Of a stretch of 64,000 nucleotides of DNA, positions 56,453-64,000 are shown in pieces. Source of the stretch: Conchocele bisecta (Eukaryota > Mollusca > Bivalvia > Lucinida > Thyasiridae). The position numbers were made by a program, and so were the translations under genes. Under the pieces are notes generated by a model. That model did not search any database and was not told the DNA's origin. It saw nothing but the letters and a program-made list of their open reading frames with translations. How positions within the stretch are numbered: position 1 is the first letter of the stretch; the number at the start of each line of letters is the position of its first letter. Location: positions 55,107,968 through 55,171,967 of the forward strand of contig CM055273.1 of the NCBI GenBank assembly GCA_029237695.1, in the 5' to 3' direction.

Positions 56453-56659
56453 ATAGCTTTAGATACAGCTGAATGGTGTGTTGTCAGGAAACCGGTGCAT
56501 TATTCGACGTTTTGCGCTCAGTAGTGATACACGCCTCCCCGCCACCAATAGGTCGCGACACAGCGTCCACCTTTTTCACCCATCCAAAACCGTGCTGATC
56601 TCGGTCCGTCACATATGGACCTCCAAACCTGCACGTAGTGAAAGAGTTGTTATAATGTC

Positions 56660-57208
56660 TACTGTCTGTTTCACAAAAGCTGCCCAAATTTTACGCCCAC
56701 ATCAGTAAACAATGCAAAAACAATATTTTGTTCGATAATATTAAATTAAAGAAAAATTTAAGAATGAGCCTTCTTTTAATTCCGTGAAATTTGATCAAAT
56801 ATTGATTTTATTGCGAAAAAACAATTTCCCCATGTTAAATCACCATAGACATCTTCACAGAGGGGATTTAACATGTGGAAATATTTTAAAATTTCAGAAA
56901 TACTGGACCGATTTTTTAAATTTAACTTTTGTTTTCTTAGTTTTAGACCATTTTCAAGCTATCTAGCCAGGTTTCGGAGTCAATTTCCAAATGTTTTACT
57001 ACTCCCACAGCTCCTCTACCTCTTTTTTTCCCCATGTTTAATTCCCATAGAGAAATCAATCGTAATAAAATTTGACCAAATTTCACGAAATAAAAAGAAG
57101 GCTCATACTTAAATTTTGATAAAAGTTAACATTATCAAAAAGAATATTGTATTTGCATTGTCTATATAGACGTCAAGTTTGGACAGGTTTCGTGAAACAG
57201 ACAGTAGA
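56660..57208. mobile_element. S1 MITE, full length
   Basis: CTACTGTCTGTTTCACAAAA on the left and GTTTCGTGAAACAGACAGTAG on the right (two overlapping blocks), with the inner inverted pair GAATGAGCCTTCTTTT / GAAGGCTCATACTTAA. It starts where homology between duplication copies stops. Confidence 0.75.
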
Positions 57209-57305
57209 GCATTGTCAGTGTTACTGAGCGTGCCTGTCGGCGCCAATCAGTCCTTTACGACATGAATATTAGCCATGAGAATAGTCCAGTATACAAATGG
57301 CATTA

Positions 57306-57350
57306 AATACAGTGAAACATCTCTAAACCCGACACGCTGGGAGGCCAACT
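57306..57350. mobile_element. pogo-A terminus fragment
   Basis: TACAGTGAAACATCTCTAAA, then CCGACACGCTGGGAGG. The other half is missing. Confidence 0.5.
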
Positions 57351-57427
57351 TCCAAACGATTCCGTTGTATAGGCTCTCAAAATCATGGTTTGTGCTTTCC
57401 ATTCATGAACATACATTAGCAAAGGAA

Positions 57428-57662
57428 TGTGTCAAGTGGCTTTGGTGTGTGGTATGGACCTGGTACAAGGTCAGGTTATTCTAATTCCAGGGCTGATATT
57501 TTTTCTTCTCGATGTAAATATTTCGTTCTGAGTTTGGGATCCCCCCACCCACCCACCACCCCCACCCCCACCCAATGCAGCATATTGAATATGGGATCGA
57601 ATCCGTTGGCCCGGCCTTAAATGACCTTAGCCGTTTAACACCAACAAACAAAACAAACAACC
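57428..57662 (+). mobile_element. SINE-like element, 3' part
   Basis: GGTATGGACCTGGTACAAGG, GTTATTCTAATTCCAGGGC, GGCCCGGCCTTAAATGACCT and an ACAAACAAAACAAACAA tail. A C/A-rich run (57541-57572) is a local expansion. Confidence 0.55.
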
Positions 57663-57896
57663 TTAGCATAACAATAAATTACAGTGAAATCTTGTCAAAC
57701 TGAAGTTATCTCTGTGTCCTAGCTATTGAAATGGGTTCTACATCAATTTATGAAATGTGTCCTGACACTTTAACGGGTTTTACCAAAGCTTACAATGATC
57801 ATGATATGACATCTTGGTTAAAAATCATGGAATCGAACAGCGTTTTGTTGCCCCAAGTACCACCCACTGTGTCAGGCTGTCAAATGGCATTTATAG

Positions 57897-58106
57897 TACA
57901 ATGGAACCTCTCTAAACCGGACATCAAGAAAACATCTGTGATCTTATTTTGTAAGAGTTTCTTAGTCATTGATAATGTCTGTTTGGGATCGCATATCATA
58001 CAACTATGGCTCAGAATGATCAAATGCCTGACTTACAGTGAAACCTCTCTAAGCCGGACACCCTGGGGACCTCCCAGGGTGTGCGGTTTAGAGAGGATAT
58101 CACCAA
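57897..58106. mobile_element. pogo-A composite MITE
   Basis: TACAATGGAACCTCTCTAAA, spacer, hairpin (GCCGGACACCCTGGGGACCT / GTGTGCGGTTTAGAGAGG). Confidence 0.7.
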
Positions 58107-58179
58107 AGAACACTGACTGGTGTTTATTGCTTGTACATGTATAAAGTAGGATGCCAGTCATCAGGAAAATGATCAGATC

Positions 58180-58357
58180 CAATCTTATTTGTGGCTGTGA
58201 CTGGAGAAATGGGACGTGTGTACTTCCGCACAGTCTGATCGGGATCTGCACTGTTGTCATTCCATCAACGATTGTTATCAGGCTACAGAAGTGCGTGAGC
58301 GGTGCTACTCTGATCACAAGTCCTATAAGCCCCATTTCTCCTGTCACAGCCAGATTT
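58180..58357. mobile_element. G1 MITE
   Basis: TGGCTGTGACTGGAGAAATG / CATTTCTCCTGTCACAGCCA: the cleanest terminal repeats of this family. A SINE-like fragment (58420-58520) follows. Confidence 0.75.
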
Positions 58358-58854
58358 AGTGAATATGGCGGACCAAGACTTACGATTGCTCTACATTGGA
58401 ATCTGTCTAAACTGGACACGTATGTGGTATGGACCTGGCACCAGGTCAAGCTATTCTAATTTCATGGTTGAGTATATTTTTTCTCGATGTAAATAATCCG
58501 TTCTGTCTTTGGGTTCCACTGTACTTATTCAATATGAACGCCCCAAGACATGGTATGTGCTTTGCAATCATGGACAAACATTAACATCTGACAAAAAGGT
58601 CAGTGACAGTAATCTAATTAAACAAACACATTCATTATCGGTGTCCAGTTTAGAGAGATTCCTCTGTACATGTCAGTACATAGTGCCTGGACATTATATA
58701 GTTTGTAAGTCAAATAATATGATTGTACGTAGTCTAGTTAGTTAATACAAGACAGAACCACTTACTGAGAAAAGGCACCTTCCAGACATTGCAGCAATCG
58801 AAGGTCATGGTCAATGAAGTGGTGGTTGGTTGGGAGCATGCGATATTTTTTTTC

Positions 58855-59087
58855 AAAGGATAAATTTATTAATTGTTTTTATACTGAATTTATTAAATTA
58901 TCACAGCCATTTTGGCTGTGATAATGTAATAAATTCAGTATAATAATTCTGCATACTTTTAATCATCAAATATATGCAGTCGTTAGTTCTATATAAAATA
59001 ATACATTTCGGGGAAAATAAATGATTACTCCCTCAAAGTATACTTTGCTAGAAAAGTTTTATTTTGCAATGTTGATGAAATAGGCTA
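58855..59087. mobile_element. C1 MITE, left end truncated
   Basis: The centre TTATCACAGCCATTTTGGCTGTGATAA and right end GATGAAATAGGCTA followed by CTG are present. The left terminus is absent. Confidence 0.7.
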
Positions 59088-59194
59088 CTGGTATGGGCCT
59101 CAGGTACGTCTTTGGTAGTATTGTATGTGAGGGTTGAATCTGGTTATACGGTTTATATGAGTAATATTATTATTCCGAACCCTATTTCTTTTAG

Positions 59195-59380
59195 GGGAAG
59201 CGGCCAAGTGACTTTGATGTGGTATGGACCTGGCATCATGTCAGGTTATTCTAATTTCAGGGCCAACTATATTTTTTCTCGATGTAATGGGATTTACAGG
59301 TTAAATGCGGGATCGAACCCATTGGCCCGGCCTTAAATGACCTAAGCTGTTAAACACCAATAAACAAACAAACAAACATG
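59195..59380 (+). mobile_element. SINE-like element, 3' part with (CAAA) tail
   Basis: GGTATGGACCTGGCATCATG, GGCCCGGCCTTAAATGACCT, GCTGTTAAACACCAATAAAC and then repeated AAAC. Confidence 0.6.
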
Positions 59381-59523
59381 GTCATTGCACTCTCACTGAG
59401 TAGGATTATAACATAAATAATTTGCTGACGTCAGTTGGCTTATAGTGCAGTAACATTTGACAAGGACCAAGTCATTTGGTATACAAGTAAATTTTACCTC
59501 AAGGTATTAATTACGTAAAACTC

Positions 59524-59757
59524 ACATGTGGCTGTGACTGGAGAAATGGGGCTTATGGATTTTGCGAACAGTGCACCTCCTGCTCAGCCTGTGCGGATGC
59601 ACAGGCTGAGCTGGAGGTGCACTGTTCGCAAAAGATCAGATCAGGATCTGCACTATTCGCCATTCCATCAATATACCACCTGTCATACGCCTAAGAAGGA
59701 ATATGTATCGTTATCAGGAGCAACACTGCTCTATTTCTCCAGTCACATCCACATATC
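59524..59757. mobile_element. G1 MITE with long hairpin
   Basis: Ends TGTGGCTGTGACTGGAGAAA / TATTTCTCCAGTCACATCCACA (two blocks). Hairpin GCGAACAGTGCACCTCCTGC, inverted at 59608-59629. Confidence 0.7.
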
Positions 59758-60051
59758 GGCGGCCGACCCGACCCAAGTGATATTGATGTCTCATAACAGC
59801 AAACAAACTGCCCACAAAAGTCTACTTTGCATAAATCCACGATGGCCACCAACATGCATAGGTTAAATAAATGTGTGTCATAGTAAACTTAAATTAAGCT
59901 GTAAAATGGTTAAATGTGGGAATTATCATAGTCAAATTTATAATTTGAAATTGCGACATGTTGTACATGGATCCAAGATGGTCGCCAAATGTCATCGTTT
60001 CTAATTATGTATAGGTTATCTGGATTCAAAATATAAAAAAAAAACATGTAT

Positions 60052-60367
60052 ATAGAGAATAGTAGGTTAATGCCGTGAATGGGAAAATATCTGGCAAGGC
60101 TTAGGAAACGGGATGGGCGAGGCTATGCCGAGCACATCCCGTTTCCGTTCCGCGCCAGATATTTTTTCCCATTCACGGCACTAACCTACTATTCTATTTA
60201 TCCTGTCAACACCTACAAATGGCTTTAAAATGCAAAAACAAAATAACCCCAGTCACCGCCCGCACATATTCATACGCAGTGATTAGGACGTATTGACAGG
60301 ATATCAAAAATGTTTCACGGGCACCGTGTTTCACGGCACATTCGCACTGTGTTGAGGGGATAAATAT
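60052..60367. mobile_element. F1 foldback element
   Basis: GAATAGTAGGTTAATGCCGT / ACGGCACTAACCTACTATTC, inner GGAAACGGGATGGGCGAGGC, and a right extension ending TGTGTTGAGGGGATAAAT. Confidence 0.75.
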
Positions 60368-60369
60368 AT

Positions 60370-60825
60370 GTTCATATACTATTCATATAATTATTTGTGT
60401 GACATGATTATTAGCAAAAACTGATGTTTATTGACTGTTTGCATTTATGCCAATTATATATTTCACCAGGGGGGATTTTGTGGGATTTTCGTTTTCATGA
60501 CATCCACATAACTTACTTGGGGCAACATGTGCTTATTATGCAAAATGCCTGGGTTTGGCCATATTTACGCCAAATCTTACTGTACTATATATAGTCATTC
60601 TTCAATTGACACGATTTCAGCTCCCGTGAGAAAGTCGTGAACATATAGTTGGCCGATGCTAATATAGTAATATGGACCCAGTACTCTGTAACTCAATGGC
60701 GAACAGCGTAGTCCCTGATCAGACTGCATATATTCGCATGCTGATCTCGGACTACCATGAAGGCAACCATTGGATGTAAGGTTTCTGTCTCAACTAGCGG
60801 TCTAAACACTCCCAATATAAGGTTT
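60370..60825. other. Intergenic, nothing recognised
   Basis: A decayed G1 hairpin (60697-60760) is the only recognisable part. Confidence 0.35.
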
Positions 60826-60829
60826 GATC

Positions 60830-62078
60830 ATGTCCAGCCGTGTGCAAACGTTTGCTGTGGCCCGAGAGAACTGTTTGAACCCGCGGCATCATGTCCAGCC
60901 GTGTGCAAACGTTTGCTGTGGCCCGAGGGAACTGTTTGAACCCGCGGCATCATGTCCAGCCGTGTGCAAACGTTTGCTGTGGCCCGAGAGAACTGTTTGA
61001 ACCCGCGGCATCATGTCCAACCGTGTGCAAACGTTTGCTGTGGCCCGAGAGAACTGTTTGAACCCGCGGCATCATGTCCAACCGTGTGCAAACGTTTGCT
61101 GTGGCCCGAGAGAACTGTTTGAACCCGCGGCATCATGTCCAGCCGTGTGCAAACGTTTGCTGTGGCCCGAGAGAACTGTTTGAACCCGCGGCATCATGTC
61201 CAACCGTGTGCAAACGTTTGCTGTGGCCCGAGAGAACTGTTTGAACCCGCGGCATCATGTCCAGCCGTGTGCAAACGTTTGCTGTGGCCCGAGAGAACTG
61301 TTTGAACCCGCGGCATCATGTCCAACCGTGTGCAAAACGTTTGCTGTGGCCCGAGAGAACTGTTTGAACCCGCGGCATCATGTCCAGCCGTGTGCAAACG
61401 TTTGCTGTGGCCCGAGGGAACTGTTTGAACCCGCGGCATCATGTCCAACCGTGTGCAAACGTTTGCTGTGGCCCGAGAGAACTGTTTGAACCCGCAGGCC
61501 GCGGGTTCAAACAGTTCTCTCGGGCCACAGCAAACGTTTGCACACGGCTGGACATGNNNNNNNNNNNNNNNNNNNNNNNNNNNNNNNNNNNNNNNNNNNN
61601 NNNNNNNNNNNNNNNNNNNNNNNNNNNNNNNNNNNNNNNNNNNNNNNNNNNNNNNNNNNNNNNNNNNNNNNNNNNNNNNNNNNNNNNNNNNNNNNNNNNN
61701 NNNNNNNNNNNNNNNNNNNNNNNNNNNNNNNNNNNNNNNNNNNNNNNNNNNNNNNNNNNNNNNNNNNNNNNNNNNNNNNNNNNNNNNNNNNNNNNNNNNN
61801 NNNNNNNNNNNNNNNNNNNNNNNNNNNNNNNNNNNNNNNNNNNNNNNNNNNNNNNNNNNNNNNNNNNNNNNNNNNNNNNNNNNNNNNNNNNNNNNNNNNN
61901 NNNNNNNNNNNNNNNNNNNNNNNNNNNNNNNNNNNNNNNNNNNNNNNNNNNNNNNNNNNNNNNNNNNNNNNNNNNNNNNNNNNNNNNNNNNNNNNNNNNN
62001 NNNNNNNNNNNNNNNNNNNNNNNNNNNNNNNNNNNNNNNNNNNNNNNNNNNNNNNNCGGCTGGACATGATCAAACGTT
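60830..62078. repeat. 61-bp satellite-like array that inverts before the gap
   Basis: About eleven direct units from 60830 to 61495 (61-bp period, built on ATGTCCAGCCGTGTGCAAAC, GTTTGCTGTGGCCCGAGAGA and ACTGTTTGAACCCGCGGC), each with the palindrome GCAAACGTTTGC. At 61498-61556 a unit appears in the opposite orientation, then 500 N, then CGGCTGGACATGATCAAAC. The outer flanks (GTTTGATCATGTCCAGCCG and its inverse) are mirror images, so the whole array is one inverted repeat. Confidence 0.88.
61557..62056. other. Assembly gap, 500 N, inside the inverted array
   Basis: A round 500-base gap placed where an inverted tandem array would defeat assembly. True length unknown. Confidence 0.95.
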
Positions 62079-62164
62079 ATTGTTACATTTCCAACAAAAA
62101 ACTGATGTAATTTGAGCATTATATTCAGTATTTTCAGTACTTTTATAAATCGTCCCATTCACGT

Positions 62165-62305
62165 AGATGATTTTCGGTATTCATATTCCGGGGCCGCGTC
62201 ATGAACGTCATGAAGTAGTGACATCATGAAGGCACTTCCGCGTAGTGACGTCATGAAGGTACTTCCATTACGCACGGCCCCGGAATGAGCATTGCCGAAA
62301 GCCAT
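62165..62305. mobile_element. Inverted-repeat MITE, TATTCCGGGGCCG ends
   Basis: TATTCCGGGGCCGCG on the left against CACGGCCCCGGAATG on the right. The interior duplicates CATCATGAAGGCACTTCC / CGTCATGAAGGTACTTCC. Confidence 0.6.
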
Positions 62306-62365
62306 ATGCAAACAGCATATGTGCAAACAACGGAACCATGTAACAATGAGTGATTTACATGTAGT

Positions 62366-62766
62366 TACTGTCTGTTTCACGAAACCTGCCCAAATGTTAC
62401 GACCATATAAACAATGCAAAAACAACATTTGAGCCTTCTTTTTATTTTGTGAAATTTGGTCCAATAATGATTTTATTACGAAAAACAAATTTCCCCATTC
62501 CAAGCTATCTAGCAAGGTAAATTTTCATTTATTTTTAGTTTTTTTGGCCCCTCCCCCAGCTCCTGCACCTCCTTTTGCCCCATGTTTTAACTTCCCATAC
62601 ACAAATAGATTTTTCGTTATAAAATCATCATTTAACCAAATTTCACGAAATAAAAAGACGGCTCATTCTTAAATTTTGTAATTTAATATTATCGAAAAAT
62701 ATATTGTTTTTGCATTCTTTATATGGCCGTAAAATGTGGGCAGGTTTCGTGAAACAGACGGTAGTT
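62366..62766. mobile_element. S1 MITE
   Basis: TACTGTCTGTTTCACGAAAC to GTTTCGTGAAACAGACGGTA, with the inner pair GAGCCTTCTTTTTATT / AAATAAAAAGACGGCTC. Confidence 0.75.
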
Positions 62767-62844
62767 ACTTCCCTTTGCAAATATATTTATAGAGATCCGG
62801 TCCTGTGCTGAATTTCTGCTTTTATGTTTTACTGAATAGCACAA

Positions 62845-62935
62845 AAAAGGGAGTTTTGCGAACAGAGTAGACCCAGATCAGACTGCACATCTGTGCAGTC
62901 TGATCTGGGTCTACACTGATTGCAATAAATTAGTG
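62845..62935. mobile_element. G1 hairpin fragment
   Basis: TAGACCCAGATCAGACTGCA / TGCAGTCTGATCTGGGTCTA, a near-perfect hairpin without the outer G1 ends. Confidence 0.65.
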
Positions 62936-63174
62936 TGACAATATGAATGTGGCAAATAATGTAGTCCCATATCAGATTGCGTAGATATGTAGGATGATCG
63001 GGCTCAACACTAGTCGAAATCACTATAATTTCTAGTTTTCACAACAAATCATGCTACAATCACACTTTTTACACTCAATAAATTAAAGGCACTAAACTAC
63101 ATCATTTGGACCGGATTTCTATAAACAAATTCGACGGGAGATAACTACCTGCGATCTCCCATTGCCACAGCGGA

Positions 63175-63612
63175 GATGTGCACGTGTATATTACGAGTTT
63201 GGATAATATCCACAATGTAAAAACAAATTTTCGATAAGAATTAAACTTTAGCAAACTTTAGAAAATTATTTTTAATCTGTGTGAAATTTGGTCAACTATT
63301 GATTATATTATTACGAAAAATGATTTCTCTATGGGAATTTAACATGGAGTAAAAGAGCTGGAAGAGCTGTATAACGAGTCGAAAAACGAAACATTTGGAA
63401 GTTGACGTTGAAACCTGGCTAGATAGCTTGGCATTAATCTAACTAAAAAGAAAACAAAAGTTAAATTTTGAAAATCGGTCCAATATTTCTGAAATTATAT
63501 CAATATTGGACCAAATTTCATTAAATAAAAAGAAGACTTATCGCAACAAAATGTTTTTACATTGTTTATATATCCGTAACAGTAGAGCCGGCTTTTTGTA
63601 ACAGACAGTAGA
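63175..63612. mobile_element. S1 MITE, left terminus missing
   Basis: The interior ATTTCATTAAATAAAAAGAAG and the right end TTTTGTAACAGACAGTAGA identify it. More decayed than the other S1 copies. Confidence 0.55.
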
Positions 63613-64000
63613 CACGCGTATGCACGTGTATGCACGTACACGTATATTGTCAAATGGCAAGTTTTTAAATCTCATATTGCAACCACATGTTGAAGTAACG
63701 GACCAAGGTCTGTCTATACATACATTAAATATACCTAAAAGTATCAATAACTGGGAAAAAATCAGTTTAAAAATACAATACAAGGTGCCTATGTTTGTAA
63801 TAGTCCGTACTCGGACGGCCTCGAGACAACGGACTCTCACGAAACAGTCAACCGATTTATATCATTTCCGCCAATTGCAGAAGTTAGGCAAATGTTAGCC
63901 CTCCGCAACGATGTATTCTCCGATGCGCTGTCAACGCGTTTTCGAGATATGGATTATTTTGTTCCGACAAAGTTCCGCATTTATCTCTAGTAAGAAGACA
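63613..64000. other. Right edge, unassigned
   Basis: A 92-codon plus-strand frame (63620-63898) shows no domain or signal and is not called. The base composition becomes less AT-rich and less repetitive towards the edge, so a gene could begin beyond the window. Confidence 0.3.

Larger units (their letters stand above)
33088..56650 (+). repeat. Direct tandem duplication, copy 2 (contains gene C)
   Basis: Colinear with 16789-31620 but about 8.7 kb longer because of added elements: a tRNA-SINE and MITEs (35.3-36.6 kb), a 170-bp tandem array (36.7-37.86 kb), elements over 41.2-47.7 kb and a hAT-like insertion (50103-51687). Exons are about 97% identical to copy 1 by eye. Confidence 0.85.

Noticed and set aside
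57731..58144. 137-codon plus-strand frame
   Set aside because: It runs straight through a pogo-A composite MITE and encodes its terminal repeats; no domain seen.
60757..61489. Overlapping open frames with repeated CCGPRELFEPAASCP-type peptides
   Set aside because: Produced by the 61-bp tandem repeat in several frames on both strands. No conserved single frame and a frame slip at 61336.
63620..63898. 92-codon plus-strand frame at the right edge
   Set aside because: No motif, signal or neighbour supports it, and it follows a MITE end. It could be part of an exon but cannot be shown from this window.

Overview
The window is AT-rich eukaryotic DNA. I can support three protein-coding genes, all on the + strand and all of one family: pentameric Cys-loop ligand-gated ion channel subunits of the nicotinic acetylcholine receptor (nAChR) type. 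The interspersed-element content and the tandem nAChR-like genes suggest a lophotrochozoan, most likely a bivalve mollusc; this is inference, because no species marker is present.

Gene A has exons 1716-2222 and 3904-4725 plus the stop (443 aa). Gene B has exons 24481-24981 and 30085-30846 (420 aa). Gene C has exons 48607-49107 and 55166-55927 (420 aa). Each has one coding intron, in phase 0, at the same place: inside the Cys-loop, between Gln and the residue before the second Cys. Exon 1 encodes the signal peptide and most of the extracellular ligand-binding domain. Exon 2 encodes the rest of that domain, M1-M3, the cytoplasmic loop and M4. B and C are recent twins (I count 17 residue differences in 420) inside a large direct tandem duplication: about 16.8-31.6 kb (copy 1) and 33.1-56.65 kb (copy 2). 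A is a diverged paralogue. All three lack the vicinal Cys pair of loop C that marks alpha subunits, but keep a cation-type M2. They would assemble as membrane pentamers, either as non-alpha partners or as receptors for a ligand other than acetylcholine.

Almost everything else is small non-autonomous mobile DNA and tandem repeats. I recognise at least a dozen families by their recurrence in the window: a TTAA-target element (AGGTACATGCCCAC ends, 'T1'), a second TTAA element (TTAACCCTTT ends, 'T2'), an element with CWG target duplications ('C1'), two pogo/Tc1-mariner-like TA-target families ('pogo-A' AACCGGACA and 'pogo-B' ACAACAGCCAC), palindromic elements named here K1 (GTTTCACTAAACTTCG ends), G1 (GTGACTGGAGAAATGGGGC ends), P1 (GATTTTGTACCTTCGGAC), S1 (CTGTCTGTTTCACGAAAC), H1 (TGATCACGTGGT ends), and the foldback families F1 (GAATAGTAGGTTAGTGCC) and F2 (CAGGCAAGGCTAGGAAACG), plus tRNA-derived SINEs. 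No transposase or reverse transcriptase of useful length is present. Comparing duplication copies 1 and 2 gives empty and filled sites for several insertions, which defines their ends and target duplications.

Layout: 0-1.7 kb MITE remnants; 1.7-4.7 gene A; 4.8-16.7 MITEs, palindromes and minisatellites; 16.8-31.6 duplication copy 1 with gene B; 31.6-33.1 elements at the junction; 33.1-56.65 copy 2 with gene C, expanded by a 1.2-kb tandem array, a 2.6-kb foldback element and a 1.6-kb hAT-like insertion; 56.7-64 kb MITEs, SINE tails and a palindromic 61-bp repeat array. There are two 500-N assembly gaps (40266-40765, 61557-62056); the first is probably a zero-length artefact. No rRNA, tRNA gene, CRISPR or bacterial-type signal was seen.
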